64,000 nucleotides of DNA from Salvator merianae. Lineage: Eukaryota > Chordata > Lepidosauria > Squamata > Teiidae. A program made the position numbers and the translations under genes. Under the pieces are notes generated by a model. The model was not told where the DNA came from. It searched no databases and saw only the letters and a list, made by a program, of their open reading frames with translations. Positions 45,242-57,829 of the stretch are shown here, piece after piece (position 1 is the first letter of the stretch; every line of letters begins with the position of its first letter). The DNA is taken from the NCBI GenBank assembly GCA_003586115.2, contig QVOM02000070.1, forward strand, positions 1,570,189-1,634,188. The letters are read 5' to 3'.

Positions 45242-47174
45242 GAGATCTGCTATCCCCGTTGTTGTTCAATCTTGCGTTGGAACCCTTACTGACTCTAATA
45301 AGATCAGACAATACAATAAAACCTTAACAATTAGCGAATCAAAATATCAAACTGTAGAACTTTGCAGATGATACTTTGTTAATCACAGCTTCTCCACTAG
45401 AAACAGCAGAGAGAATGGAACAAATATTGAAAATATATTTAGAAGTATCGGGTCTTAAAGTCAATCCAGACAAATCTGAAGCAATATTCTGCAATGTACC
45501 ATCTTGGATAAGGGAAGAAACTTTGCGAAAACTAGTCATGCAGGAACAGAGTAAGAAGATAAAGTATCTTGGTATAAGAATCACCATAAATATTGATAAA
45601 CTCCTTCATAGAAATTATATGGATCTATATCATCAGATAAAAAGTGATCTGGAATATTGGAAAGAGAAGAAGTTTTCATTGTTAGGTAAAATAATTGTTA
45701 TAAAAATGAAGGTATTGCCAAGAATACTATTTTTATACCAACAAATACCATTAGTCCCTCCTAAAGATCTGCTCAATAAAATAGAACAAGCTATTCAAAT
45801 ATTTGTGTTTAATTCTAAGAAAATGCGAATTCAGAAGAAAATAACTCAAAAACCATCAGCACAAGGGGGCTGGGGTATGGCAGATTTGGTATTTTATTTT
45901 CAAGCAACAGTAATAGCCAGCGCTTTACACTCTAATTGCACACCCCAACCTAGGTGGAAAAAATATGAAATATTTCAAGAAGAATTATCAGCAATGATAC
46001 CGTATACTACAGGAGTACAAAGAAGTGATATAAATCAATAAAACCCTATAATAAAAGAACAAATGAAAGTATGGTATAATTAGCAACACAAACTTATTAC
46101 TGCTTCACTCCCAATAAAAATATAAGAATGAATGAAATCAAGGAAGCAATTTTTCAGAACAGACCAAGATGGTTTATATGGTGGGTTATAAAAAGGATGT
46201 TAAAGTCCCCTGAAATAACAAGATCTTTAACAAGGTCAACATGTAAATTTGAAAAAATCTTGAAAGGCATAATTTCTAATATATATCTTCATTTAATTGC
46301 CACCCAGGATGCAAGGATGGTATCTCTTAAACAACTATGGGAGACTGGTATTCAATCAATAATATCTGATACTGAATGGAACAAAATGACAAATATGAAA
46401 CAAAGCTGGCATACTTCAGTAACAAAAAAGACTTTTACCAAGCTTATTTATAGATGGTATTATACACCATCACGGATGGCACACATATTAAGGAATAATA
46501 ACAGAGGACGTTGGAGGGTGTGTGGAAGTAATCCAACATGTGACCATATGTGCTGGGACTGTCCCCCAATTAAATGCTTTTGGAAAAAAATACATAGAAT
46601 TATGAGAAGAATGTTTCAAACCCACATTCGAAAATACTTTTATTACATGACTTTTCAGGTTTGAATATTGGAATAGAAGAGCAGAAATGATTACATCTAT
46701 TGGTGGCAGTAACCCAGCAGTGTATTGTGCATAACTAGAAGTATGCTTTGAATTTGACTAAAACAGAATGGTATAAAGCAGTATGGAGACTTATGATGAA
46801 TGAATATCTTTCGGTGAAAAACTCAAGATTAGAGGGAGTAAATAATGTTCAACAATTTAGATTAATTTGGAACCCATGCACAGAAGAATTGAACAGAAGA
46901 TCTTTTATAGATTCTGCTGGAAAGATATTTTTAAACAGATGGTTAACATAAGAATGGTGTTTAAGGCCTCTAAAATTATGTAATTTTTAAATGAAAAAGG
47001 TGTACGGGAACTGATGTGGAAGAGGACACTTGAATAGGGTGTCTTTTTGTTTGTTTGTTTTAATTGTTCTTATTGATTTGAGTGTATTGTATTGTGTTTT
47101 GTTTTGTATACTAGTTTATAGTCAAATGTTTCTATATATATGGATAGAAAATAATAAAATATATTAAAAAAAAA
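45242..47174 (+). mobile_element. 5'-truncated L1 LINE (ORF2 3' half and tail)
   Basis: A plus-strand L1 fragment flanked by a 17-bp direct repeat (45225-45241 and 47175-47191, AGCTTCCCTGTTTGTAG), with an A-rich 3' end at about 47165. From 45241 the frame reads GDLLSPLLFNLALEPLL, a reverse transcriptase block. Stops at 45325 and 45355 precede FADDTLLI (45361 onward), the catalytic Asp pair. Then come SGLKVNPDKSEA, a long thumb and connection region to 46041, and a C-terminal part at 46128-46664 with YRWYYTPSRM and a Cys/His cluster (CGSNPTCDHMCWDC). The last ORF2 piece is at 46748-46951. Stops and frameshifts show it is dead, but the intact target duplication suggests moderate age. Confidence 0.88.
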
Positions 47175-47196
47175 AGCTTCCCTGTTTGTAGAATAC

Positions 47197-47621
47197 GGCT
47201 ACATCCAGACAGATGTTATAATGAGTGATTATGCTGTGGCTATGTTGGAATTGCCACAAGTATCAACCCCAACATAGCCTGACTGCAAAGGAGTGAAATA
47301 CTGCTTCATCCTATTCCTGGAAAACCCAACTCTCAACTTGAGTTTTCCCAGAATAGAGTGAAAATCTATCTGTCTGGAAGCTTGGCAGCATGATCCTTTC
47401 TGAACAATATGGGTCCCTGCATATGTACGCATCCAAATCTGAGGCGAAATGGCCACTGTGCATGTTGAAATACCTGGATGTGTGTGTCACACCAGCATGG
47501 AAGCAGGCGCTTGCTCTGTGCTGTTGCCCAGCTACCTGGGCATCATGCAATTATTCTGGAGGAGCTTTACTCTGAAATATCACTAAAAAGTGTGATTTCC
47601 CAGCAATATCTGGAGGCAGCC
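47197..47621. mobile_element. Family E-related MITE
   Basis: Starts GGCTACATCCAGACAG and ends ATCTGGAGGCAGCC. It shares GGCTATGTTGGAATTGCCAC / CCCCAACATAGCC with 12142-12595. The flanks TAC and TAT nearly match. It begins six bases after the L1 target duplication at 47175-47191. Confidence 0.6.
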
Positions 47622-47956
47622 TATGAAGGTTCTCCTGATGTTTCCTTCTTGTAAGGGTCAGCTAATGCCCATTGTGGATGGTGGGGCAGAAGACAAGGTG
47701 GTGCACATGGTCAGAAAAGGTTGGTGTGGTGACTGCCTTGCCCAAACTTCAGATCACCGTTATGAAGTTGAGAAAATCTATGGAAGCAAGCCAGGTGAAC
47801 ACGGTATTGCAAAACCACCAAGTTCAGAGGATGTTTCTACTCTGATAATCCTTTCCTTCCTGTCCACCCCTTATCAGAAGAGGAGACTTACCAGTCTCCA
47901 TCTCCGTGATGATTTTTGCCCTCTTTAGGATGCAGTTTTTCTCACTGAGACATACT

Positions 47957-48462
47957 GGGTTTGTTCACTCTTAGAAAATGGAACGCTCCAGGATGGTTGT
48001 TAGTACGGAGCGTTCACATCTGCAAATGGCTCCAGCTGGCCTGCAACTCAGTGAAGCACATCTGAAGCTCACTGGAAGCTGAGTAGCTCTGGACAAGAAA
48101 ATTGTAGTCTGGAAGCTGACTAGTGTGATCAGATGAGGTTCAGGAGGGGCATGTTTGCATCACTTTCACGTTAGGAGCAGCGACGGGTTGGGACTGTGCA
48201 GTCACACACACGCCACCTGACGGTCCGAAGCCAGCTGTCACTGGGTTCAAACTGTGATGCTCGGTCTGGGGGATGGACCCTGGTGGCCATTCCAGTCACA
48301 GTGATCACAGCACTGCGCTCCCATTCACACTGTTTCCAGTACTGGTGAGTGTGCAGAGCATTCCAGCACTGACGAGTGTGAATGCTTCTCACTGTTCCTG
48401 AAGCTGACTGGCCCAAACCATGCTAATTGGAACGTTCCACTATCCTAAGTGCAAAAACGTCC
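47957..48462. mobile_element. Foldback MITE with 3-bp ACT duplication
   Basis: Starts GGGTTTGTTCACTCTTAG and ends CCTAAGTGCAAAAACGTCC, with ACT at 47954-47956 and 48463-48465. GGAACGCTCC near the left end and GGAACGTTCC near the right lie in mirror positions. Related modules (CATTCGCACCTGCAAAC, AGCTGACTT) occur at about 39115-39280. Confidence 0.65.
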
Positions 48463-48930
48463 ACTGACACATAACCCTAGTTAACTGTCCTTTCTTCCAA
48501 TGCCCCTAGTGGCCATTTTGGGAACTTCTTGACAGGAAAAGCCATGCCATAGGAACTGCATTTCTAACAATCAGGAAATTAGTGTTGTAATGAAAAAGGT
48601 CTCCTAAAATTATTAGACTTATTAGTAGATGAAGTGGAGCAGTGTCTGTTCAATATTCTTTAAGGTGGGATTTTCTAATATTTGTGGACAGTTAGGAAAG
48701 GGGGGGGGTGAAATCAGGAAAAACACTTTTTAAAAATTGATCTGAGCAATTTAGACTTAGACAACACTAAAGGATCTTGCTTTGATTTTTCACACTGGTG
48801 GGTGAGGAACATAATGAGCCACTATGAGAGTACTTCCTTCATAGATTTTTAAATACTAATAAAATATATTCAAATACGGTCTCCATCCATGATGTGGATA
48901 GTTAAACTGGGGAAGCAGTCCATGAAAGAG

Positions 48931-48967
48931 AAACAGAGAGAGAGAGAAAGAAAAAGAAAGAAAACCT
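48931..48967 (+). repeat. (GA)n-rich microsatellite
   Basis: GAGAGAGAGAGAAAG followed by AAAG units. Confidence 0.85.
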
Positions 48968-49080
48968 GTTTGTCCAAAGTTAAAGTTAAAGCAAAGATAC
49001 TTTCAATTTACTGAGAGCAGCTTACCCAGGGAACTGATGGTATGGCAGGATCCACACTTCAGTGGATTCTAGAATTCATA

Positions 49081-49365
49081 GGGCTTGTTCACACTTTGCA
49101 CTAGTGAGTGCCTGAAATGCTCACTAGCAAAGTGCTTCTGCACTTTGTGGAGGCCCTTGTGATCAGGAGCAACATACTGTGGCACTGCTGGTCACCATGG
49201 CAGCGGCCGAAAACTTCCCAGCTGTTGTCATGGTAAGGATCCAGTGAGTCTATTGGCATTCGCACCACAAATGCTGGTAGCCTGCTGATGGTAAGGACTA
49301 CAGCCACACTGTGTGGACAACATCCATGCTGCATGGTCAATACCATTGTAAGTGTGAAATTGCCC
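49081..49365. mobile_element. Family A foldback MITE with ATA duplication
   Basis: 285 bp starting GGGCTTGTTCACACTTTGC and ending AAGTGTGAAATTGCCC, with ATA at 49078-49080 and 49366-49368. It contains CACTAGTGAGTGCC / GCTCACTAGC arms, the GTCACCATGGCAG / TGTCATGGTAAG hairpin and CGCACCACAAATGC. Confidence 0.75.
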
Positions 49366-49465
49366 ATAGACATACCCTTGTTAGTCTAGATCAATAAAGG
49401 GATCTAGTAATACCTTAGAGACAACAGAGAGAAAGAAGTTGATAGCATGAGTTTTCATAGACCAA

Positions 49466-49894
49466 GGGCCTGTTCACACTGGCCTGCCAGTGAGCTGGAT
49501 GCTTACTGAACAGGCCCATCTGCATGGCTCCACTGCCATAGCTCTACTAGCTGTGAACAACAAAAACATTGTCCATAGATTGACCAGGAGCAGCTGGATT
49601 GCTCCCAGTCAGCAGCATTTGCACCTCTTCGAAGTGTGAACTCTGTGAGGGACATAGTGGAGTGGCTGTGACTACACAGTCATACACCATGTCCCCAATC
49701 ACCATGGCAATGGCCAGACATTGCTGCAGTCACTGTCATGGTGGTCAGGCCATCCATCCACATTTTGAGGGCTGGTGGCCCGGTACGGGGCTGTTCTAGT
49801 CCTAGAAGTGTGAATGGCTACCATGCCTCTGGACCTCTTTCAGACTAGAATGGTGTTGGTATACCATTCTAGGCTGTAAAGTGAGAACAGGCCC
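49466..49894. mobile_element. Family A foldback MITE with CAA duplication
   Basis: 429 bp with ends GGGCCTGTTCACACT and AGTGAGAACAGGCCC, and CAA at 49463-49465 and 49895-49897. Modules include GACCAGGAGCAGCTGGATTG, CACCATGGCAATGGCC / CACTGTCATGGTGGTC, and a right palindrome with AGAATGG..CCATTCT. Confidence 0.75.
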
Positions 49895-52375
49895 CAAGTC
49901 TCCTTCATCAGATTAATCTGTTGAAGGTCGCTTACTCTACAAAAGCTCGTGCTATCAACTTCTTACTCTCTGCTAGTCTTTAAGGTGCTGTTATACCTCT
50001 TCCCTTACAGTGAATTCTGCCACTTTCTGTGTGAAGCATGGCATTCACATGCCACCTTTACCCCTGGCAGTACTAACATCTACAGGCAAGATCTGCATGT
50101 GTGCATTATCCTGTGCCATGCAGGACTGATTTTTGGCTGAATTGAGTGACCTGGTTCAAGATAGAGGGGTAGATGGCAGTCCATGCCAGGGACCATCTGT
50201 ATTACGACAGCCCAGTCCAGCCCAACTTCATAGGCTGGGAAGGAAACCTTTCAGCCTCCAAAATTGTTGACCAGGCTTATGTGGGGCCCAGAAGTCACAC
50301 ACTTCAAGGACTGTATTGTGAAGCCTGGGAAAATAGGCCCAGTTCCCCACACCCAGTGGACTGAACCAACCACTTGCTGGCATCTGCACAGGAGCAGCTG
50401 GCCCCATTCACCAGTGAAGAATGCTTTGGAGATTATTTAAAGCAGTCTTCCATTGGCGTAGGCTACAATACCATCTTCTCAGCAAAGCTAACTCCAGTGC
50501 TCCATCTATGTGCATGCAGCCTTCCCTGGAAGGCATGGATCTCCTGGTAGACTGGTTTGCAGTGTGGAGAAAGCATTCCCCAGGGGATACTGGCTTGGTC
50601 CAGCAGAATAGTGCAGACACAGATGGAGATGCATGGCTGCTTGTCTGGAGATGCAGGAAATAGCCCATCTCTTGCACTGCTGAAAATACAGCTAGGCAGT
50701 GTAGCATATTAAGATAAATCTGCAGGGGTGGTGGGTCAAGAGAGCAGGAGGAAGCACTGTCAGAGTGCTTTCTCCCACCCTGCCAGGGAAAGAACTTTCC
50801 ACACCTCTGTGATGGGATGTTTGCTCAATGGGCTCAGGAATGAGTGATTCCCATAGCCTTCAATCATTGTATGATTTTATGACCGTGCTGATCCTGCCCA
50901 TAACCCTCCAGTTCCAGTGGTGGCTTTCAGGAACACTTCTGTGAGGGTGGTGGGAGAAGGATGAAGCTCTGGTTATAAGCCTCTAGAGGTTTGCAAGATG
51001 CTGATCCAACTTCTTTGAAATAACTCCATTTGCTCTTAAATGAGTGTTTGTTTTGCAGATTTTTTTTTTTTTTTTCAAAAAATGGAACTCTTCTCTTCTT
51101 TCTTCTTCTGTCCTCTGGCCTTCAGTGTGGCTTGCCATTACGATGTCTTTGCACATCAGTGTACATTTTCAGGCTTCTAGGGGTTTCTCCCAGCCTGGTG
51201 GCCCTCTGAAGGGCAATTAATATTTCAGTTTGCCATAATTTGTCATTTAAAGGGCTGGGATACTTTGAAGCCAAAGATGTTGTTTCTTAATTGTTTCCAT
51301 ATTAGGAAGCTGACATAACTGGAAGTTGCATTTTTCATCATCTTTTCTAGTACAACGATTTTGGAAGAAGAAAAGCTGTCATCTCAAGATTCAAAAGCAA
51401 GTATGGAAACTTTAGCAAAGCACTACTGAATTATTTTACAATAATGGCGCAATATTTCACCAAATAGGAATCTTTGATTAAAAAAATGAATTTTGCAGCA
51501 GTATATGGAGTTAAATTCAACTTCTTGGAAAGACAAATTTGGAATTTGATTTACTTAAGAAAGAAAGTTAACACTGTTTGTTCTTTTTTAAGGAGTTCTT
51601 TATACCAGAGATAAATTGGATATTGTAAAACAATTTGGCCTCTCCTTAAAAAAAAACACCCAAAACCAAAACAAACAAAAATTCTAGTGATGGCAATTCA
51701 TTCATGGGGTTGACCAAGATTGTCAAAATCTTGAATTTCTGTGGTTCAAATGTTCAGATTTTATAAATCAGGCTGAATTCTAGCATCTATCAAATTTGGG
51801 GCATAGCCTTATTAAATGGGCCAAACCCAAAAATTCCCTCAAAGATTGAACTTTCAAATTTTACAAAATTCTGTTAAATTCAAACATTTGCTGAATTTTG
51901 CCTTATCTGCAGATTCATATATGGATGTGTGTGTGGTTCATACAGCTCTGTATGTACCCTCCAACAGAGACGCATCCATTTGTTTGGTATGTTGTTGTTT
52001 TCTATCATTTTATTTGTGCCATTTTTTTTGTTTCTATCAGCTATGTTAAAGCCGATAGGAATAGAGACTTTCCTTTCTTCGGCAAACTTATTTTACCACC
52101 TTTCACAGTGCAGCAGAAGGAACCCACTGGCCGCTGCATCAGTGACTCACAAAATAGAGCAGACAGACAGCGAGGAGAAGGCAGTTTTGAACTAAAGCCA
52201 GGCCTTTGATCTCAAATCACATTTGGACATAGTCTCCAGCAGGTGCTGGATAAAAGCAGGACAAAAAAATATACAATGAACTTTTAACATTCACCCATCC
52301 TCCTGAGAGCATGCAGATTCTAGTGAACTCTGCCTGACACAGGAGAGCATGAAATGACAGTTGGAAGCAGTGACA
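49895..52375. other. Unassigned
   Basis: No gene or bounded repeat recognised. T-run at 51060. Short open frames (for example 51816-52209) have no domain signature. Confidence 0.4.
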
Positions 52376-52383
52376 TTCCTTGA

Positions 52384-52713
52384 CAGCGGCGTAGCTATAT
52401 GTTCCGCCACCCGGGGCGGACCGAACGGTGACAGCTGAGCAGGACGCCCCGCCCTGCAGGACGCCCCGCCCTGCAGCTGCCTACTCCCGCTGCCGCCGTG
52501 ATGATGGCCGCGCGCGCGCACGCCAGCCGGCACGGTGAGCGAGCGAGCGAGCGGCGGGCGGGGCGAGCGAGCGGCGGACGTGCCGGTAAGCCGCCTAAAG
52601 GCAAACCGGACGCAGGGCGGGCGGGAGGGCCCAGCTCAAAGGCGGGCGCCGCCCCCAACAAGGCGCCGCCCGGTGCGCACCGCCCCCCGCGCACCCCCCT
52701 TGCTACGCCAGTG
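52384..52713. mobile_element. hAT-type GC-rich MITE with 8-bp target duplication
   Basis: 330 bp bounded by CAGCGGCGTAGC and GCTACGCCAGTG (imperfect inverted ends) and flanked by identical TTCCTTGA at 52376-52383 and 52714-52721. The interior is very GC- and CpG-rich (for example GCGCGCGCGCACGCC; repeated GAGCGAGCGAGCG), unlike the AT-rich surroundings. A local duplication of the AGGACGCCCCGCCCTGC block is present. Open frames in it are compositional and not genes. Confidence 0.85.
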
Positions 52714-52844
52714 TTCCTTGAAGTGGATTGTGCTTTCATGTGCAGTGTTTCTAGACTCAATTTCCTACAACATATAGCATGTTTTCCAAATGTCTCCTAG
52801 CTCCTTTCTGATTTGCGTGGGCAAGCCAGCACTCTGCAGGAGGC

Positions 52845-53130
52845 AGAGGGGTTCAAGGTACAGTGTTGCTTTGATTGAGCATGTTGGAGGAGATGGCTTT
52901 GGTCTGGATCAAAATGTGGGTTGGAGAGATCAAAGGACTGCCTCCAGGGTGGAGAGACGGGTGGGATGCCTCTAAAGGCCGTTTGCAGGGAGTCGAGAGC
53001 AGGTGAAGGCTTTGCGCTCATCTTCTACTTGGGAATACCCAGAAGCAACTGGTGGGCCACTGTGTGAGACAGGATGCTGGACTAGATGGGCAGTGGCTCA
53101 ATCCAGCAGCTCTCCTCTTATGTTCTTAAG
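52845..53130 (+). repeat. CR1-like LINE 3' unit
   Basis: Same unit as at 14040-14245, slightly longer upstream. It shows GGATGCCTCTAAAGGCCGTT, GGGAGTCGAGAGCAGGTGAA, GATGCTGGACTAGATGGGCA and the terminal CTCCTCTTATGTTCTTAAGG. Confidence 0.6.
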
Positions 53131-53457
53131 GCAAAGCTTCAGTTGGAGTCTGTCCCCCTTCCCCTCTTCCTGCCAGAGGAACCATGAAAAGTTCCTAAAA
53201 GGGGCAGAAAATTCTTCCTATCTCACCTGTAGTCTCTTCAGTGTCTAGGCAGCAGTCGAAAGGCAGAATACCTTGGCAGGGCCCTTTCCTGCCATTTAGT
53301 TGTAATTTTTTATTTCCTATATAGCCCTTGATGCAGCATTTTACCCTCATGTATTCCATTTAAAGTAGGTTGGACTGGCAGAGCTGGACTGAAGTCATTC
53401 AGTGAACTTCCATTCTTGAATTGGGATTTGAATCCAGATCTCTCCAGTCCTAGACTA

Positions 53458-53668
53458 GCGATCACGCACTGGCCAGTGTAGCAGACCAGCAAGCACACTA
53501 GACGGCTCCTTTCCACAGGCTGGAGTGGGCTGGGGAGGACCCACCCCCAGGGGGCAGCCTAAGGGGTGGGGTCTAAGGGGGCAGCACCTCCTTTAGTCCA
53601 CACCAGCACATGGGAGGCAGAATTAAAGCACATTTACCGGTCCGATATACTGGCCAGTGCGGAATCGT
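53458..53668. mobile_element. Family D palindromic MITE
   Basis: Ends GCGATCACGCACTGGCCAGT and ACTGGCCAGTGCGGAATCG. GACCAGCAAGCACACTAG lies in the left arm. A G-rich center (CCCAGGGGGCAGCCTAAGG) follows. Same design as 56282-56491. Confidence 0.6.
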
Positions 53669-55427
53669 CCCAGCATTCTTGTAACTGCGTTATGCTAACT
53701 AAACAACTGACAGGGATGCTTTTCTGTTGTGTATTTGGCACTAACTCAGCCTTTGCCTAGATGGTAACATTCAGGTGTTTGGGATTCAAACTTCCAACAC
53801 TGTTGGCTGTCACATGGTTTCTCAAGGTTGCCTTAGGCTGTGTTCACACATAGCTGAAGAAGTGGCTCAAAAGCACCTCAGAGTTGGTAGCGTGTGGCAC
53901 GTTTGTTCTCATCCCATCTTTAACTCACCTTTTCTAGCATAGAATGTTCACGGGAGTGGGGAGGGGCAGACTGGCTTGTAAATGAGCCTTCCTATAAGCC
54001 ACCTCAAGGGTGCACTTCTTCTTTTTTTTACTGCATGTGATTGCTGTCTGAATTGTTCCTTTTCTAAGCAAAACAGAAAAGCAATCAATAATACATCTTT
54101 GTTGCCTTTTTGTATATTGATTGGCTGCGCTAAAATGGGGAACAGAGAGTCAATTTGAACCAGAATCATATATGAAGTGTGGAGCATCTTTAGTTCAGTG
54201 TGGGGATTTGAAAGCCTGTGGGTGGCAGTCTGGGAGAGAGGCTGAAATCGGATGCCTTCCCCGCCCTTTTCTGCATCCAAGTTAGTTTCCCTGTTTCAAG
54301 GAAGAAGGAAAGAACTTTTCTTTATGCTACAGGAGTAACAGACCAGCTTCCTGCTGCTACATCTTTTTCAGCTTGGCTCTTAGGTCAAGGCTGCTTCTGT
54401 TTGACTGTCCCCTTGGGCTCTTCTCCGTAGCGTGGGAATCTGAGCAAAGCTGTCTCATTCCTGGAAGTTAAAAAGAAAAGAAGGCTATTGGGTCCATCAT
54501 GGAAATCTATTTTTCTGGTGGAGAGACAAGCAGCACAGAGGAGGTGAGAAAAATAGCTGTTTCTCGGTAGGGTAGGGGCTTTGCCCACATTTCATTAAGC
54601 ATATTTCATGGGGGTGAAGGTTTCTGTGATTCTTAACTATCACTGAATCCATTGTGGAAGAATTATTTGTAGTTCTACTGGAGTCCCTATTGGTTTCCCT
54701 ACAATAGGGAAATGTGGTCCATGGTGAGCAGTTTTCATCAAATTAAGTGCAATATTAATTTATCTGCATTTAGCTTTGCTCAGTTGTACTGATTAGAGAG
54801 CCCTGGAGTGAGTGAATATATGCATCATTGGTGGTGTTAATGTGTATGTGGAGGAAGGGAGACTCATCCTATTATGACTAGTTATAAACCCAGTGAAAAC
54901 TTGCTCTCCTATAAGTGCATATTTGCTCCAGGATGGGAGTGGCCATTGGTATAAGTCTGATGGATACATTTGGGAATGGTGGCTTTTGGCCAGGGCCTGC
55001 AAGGGAGTCAAGGGGGTCAAAACTTGGACAGGAAGCTTCACTTTGATCTCTCTAAACTGTGCAATAGCTTTAATCTGAGTGCAATTTGGTAAGGTGAAAG
55101 TGAGACTTCAGACTGGAATCCTGCACCCTTCCATCCCACCCTGTGGACCCAGAAGAGGTACTTCATTCTGCCATGGAAAATGACACCTGCGTGTCTCCAT
55201 TGTGGAGTGTGGATGTGCCATTTTCAGCAGCGGATTGCTGCTGCCTGCAGGGCGTGAAATCACGCCCTGCAAACAAGGTGCAAAATCATGCCCATCAGTC
55301 AAGGTCCCTCTGATGGTGACTGTTCTGGTAAAGGAGGCAGCGCATTCACTGTGAGGCACCTGCCATCTCTGTGAATGGAGACAAAGTGGCAGTGGGCACC
55401 TTCTCCAGTGGACACAAACACCTTGGA
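53669..55427. other. Unassigned
   Basis: Short open frames only, none with recognisable motifs or splice context. Confidence 0.4.
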
Positions 55428-56012
55428 TTTGGCACTTACCAGTATCCCTCTGGGCCTCTCATTCTTCACTCTGGTGCAGAACAGAAGAGGCCACACCCTC
55501 TGCTAGGTTTTTTCATCTGCATTGGATGGAGCATAGCCAGGTCTAGTTGGCCAAAATGGCTGCTTAGACTGGGAGATTGGTAGACCTTTTAAAAAAGATT
55601 TAGAGGTGGTCTAGGTGCTGCTAGAATAGAACAGGGAGGTGTATGGAAGGAAGCACATTTTCTTGATCCAGTATAGCAGGAGAGGTGGCTCACCAAATTG
55701 TGCTGCTGAAATGGGTTCTCCTGGGGCTCTGACACCAGGAACCTTCATTCTTGGCTATCAGAGCACTCACAGCAGGCTACGAAGCTCAAATGAGTTTTGG
55801 AGCTGCACAGAGTGGCATGAGAACTGTCCTGGAAGAGGCTGTCCAAGTATGGAGTGGAGTCGAGCAATGTGGCACAGGGCAGCATGGGACCTGTGCCAGA
55901 ACAGACTGTCCAAGTGTGGACTGTGGTTTTGGGGGCCTACAGGACCGCTCCAGCCCGAAACTTCTCCAGTCAGAGCAGTTCCAGCTTGCCCACTCCCCCA
56001 CACACTTGTGAG
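55428..56012. mobile_element. Family C foldback MITE
   Basis: GGCACTTACCAGTATCCC at the left, TTGGCCAAAATGGCTGCTTA, GGTAGACCTTTTAAAAAAGA, TGTGCTGCTGAAATGGGTTC. A tandem-like repeat (AGAACTGTCCTGGAAGAGGC and CCAGAACAGACTGTCCAAGT) follows. Boundaries are approximate. Confidence 0.45.
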
Positions 56013-56281
56013 AACAGCTGATGGTGCTCAGTCATAAATGAAACTAATAGTGTATATGCAAGGATTTTGAGGTCTGATATTAAGATGTGACTTAAGTAAC
56101 AGCAAAATTCTTATCCGTCACCTAGGCCTCAGTTTTCATCATTGACTGTAGACATTTGTCCTAAATGTTCACGTTTTAAGCTCTTTCATTTGATATGGTT
56201 GCTTCATAATGAATAGCAAAAGGGCCATTTTTCTGGTGGGATCTATTTCCCCCTCCACAGGTCTGGGAGTTGACCTCAGGG

Positions 56282-56491
56282 TGATTCTGCACTGGCTGGT
56301 ATATGAGACCAGCAAGTGTACCAGAAGTTTCCCTTCCACCCACTGGTGCAGTCAAAGGGAGGTTCTGTTCCTTAGATCTTGCCCCCTTAGACCACCCCTT
56401 GTGGGTGGGGCCTCCCTTAGAATGCACCAGCGTGCAGAAGGGAGGCTCCTAGTATGCTTGCTGGTCCAGTATACTGGCCAGTGCAGAATTG
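56282..56491. mobile_element. Family D palindromic MITE
   Basis: Ends TGATTCTGCACTGGC and GCCAGTGCAGAATTG; inner arms GACCAGCAAGTGTACCAGAAG-like and GTATGCTTGCTGGTCCAG; center CCACCCCTTGTGGGTGGGG. A relative is at 53458-53668. Confidence 0.65.
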
Positions 56492-56639
56492 CTTCCAGAT
56501 TCTTTGAAGATGTGGAACAAAAGTTTTGCAGCTGTAGAGTTTCTGCCCGTACTGGAAATGACACCAGAAGACAGCCACAGTACTAAACTGCACCATGTAG
56601 AAAGCAGTCCAGGTGAGTTATCCCTGCTTCTGCTATTTC

Positions 56640-56930
56640 TCTAGATGGTGTTCAACCTAGATAGCTTTAAGAAAGGATTTGACAGATTCATGGAGGTCAG
56701 ATGTATCAGAATAGCTACTAGAAAGGATGCCTAGGTACTGCCTCCAGATTGGAAAGGCAGGCAGGATGTCTGTAAAACCATTTGTGGGGAATCAGGAGCA
56801 GGTGAAGGTTTTGCCTCGGTCTTCTGCTTGAGAACGTGCAGAAGCCATTGGTGGTCCACTGTGTGAAACAGAATGCTGGACTAGATGGGCCGTGGCCTGA
56901 CTACATATCTTATGTTATCTTATGTGTTGG
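56640..56930 (+). repeat. CR1-like LINE 3' unit
   Basis: Same family. A block resembling 'TTTAAGAAAGGATTTGACAG / TTCATGGAGGTCAG' precedes GCCTAGGTACTGCCTCCAG, followed by GAATGCTGGACTAGATGGGC and a tail with repeated TTATGTTATCTTATGT. Confidence 0.6.
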
Positions 56931-57490
56931 CTGGAGCACAAGAGGGAAAAATCTGCCCTTGGAGTTGGAGTTTGCCAGGGTTTATTTCCTAGGCACCTCC
57001 AAGGGTGGGTTTCCTACTACAGAGCATGGTTTCAGGCCCAATGGAAACAGGAATGTATGGTCACTATGCACAAAGGGCTGTTCCTGGATGGCACTTTTTG
57101 GGGGGCTATCTGGATACAGCCTGGACTTTTGGAAATAAATTAGAGTCCTTTCTGCACTTACCTTTAATCCCAATCAAAAGCCCTCATCGTCAGCTTATGG
57201 ACCTCACTGGACCACACACTGGGTTTGCGTCCAGACTAAAGAAAATGGATGTGCTCAGAGTTTGCACATTTGTGCCAAACCACAAAGTATAAGTTTACAC
57301 AATGCAGATCTAGGCGATGGAAGCTGCATCCACGGAATCTGTTCAGTCTGGAGTTCTAAAAACACGCTCCATTTTTAGGAAGAATTTATTTTCTCATTCT
57401 GTCCAGCAGAAACTCACATATTGGGATCCATGAGGCCATGCAGGCAGAACGGGTTCAAATTAGAAGCCTCCGTTTGATCTTGCATTTGAT

Positions 57491-57829
57491 TAGAGTTGTA
57501 CAAATTTTGATTCACATTTGCAAATTTGATTGAATATTTTACATTCACAGATATCTGCAGAAAATAAAAAATGTGGTTTTTCACATTTCCAGTATTTGAT
57601 TGAACTGAACCAGTCCCCTCCTTGCAAAAATATTTGATAGAATATTCATGGTTTTACTGTGGTTTTGCCCATGAAAACAGCATTTTCAATGGAAAAACCA
57701 GTGTAAAATCCATGAATACACATGTGAAAAAGTGTTTTTTTTATGTTACGATTTGCCATTGAAGTGAAAATACGGGTTTTCACTTTGATAGCAAAACAAA
57801 AACGTGATTTTCATTTGTGTACATCCCTA
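57491..57829. mobile_element. hAT-type MITE
   Basis: 339 bp, starting TAGAGTTGTACAAAT and ending with the complement of TAGGGATGTACACAAAT. Flanks CATTTGAT (57483-57490) and CTTTTGAT (57830-57837) match at 7 of 8 bases. The AT-rich interior has repeated TTTTCA/TGAAAA motifs. Confidence 0.7.

Noticed and set aside
52395..52800. Long Arg/Ala/Pro-rich open frames
   Set aside because: They lie in the GC-rich hAT MITE (52384-52713); absence of stops reflects composition.
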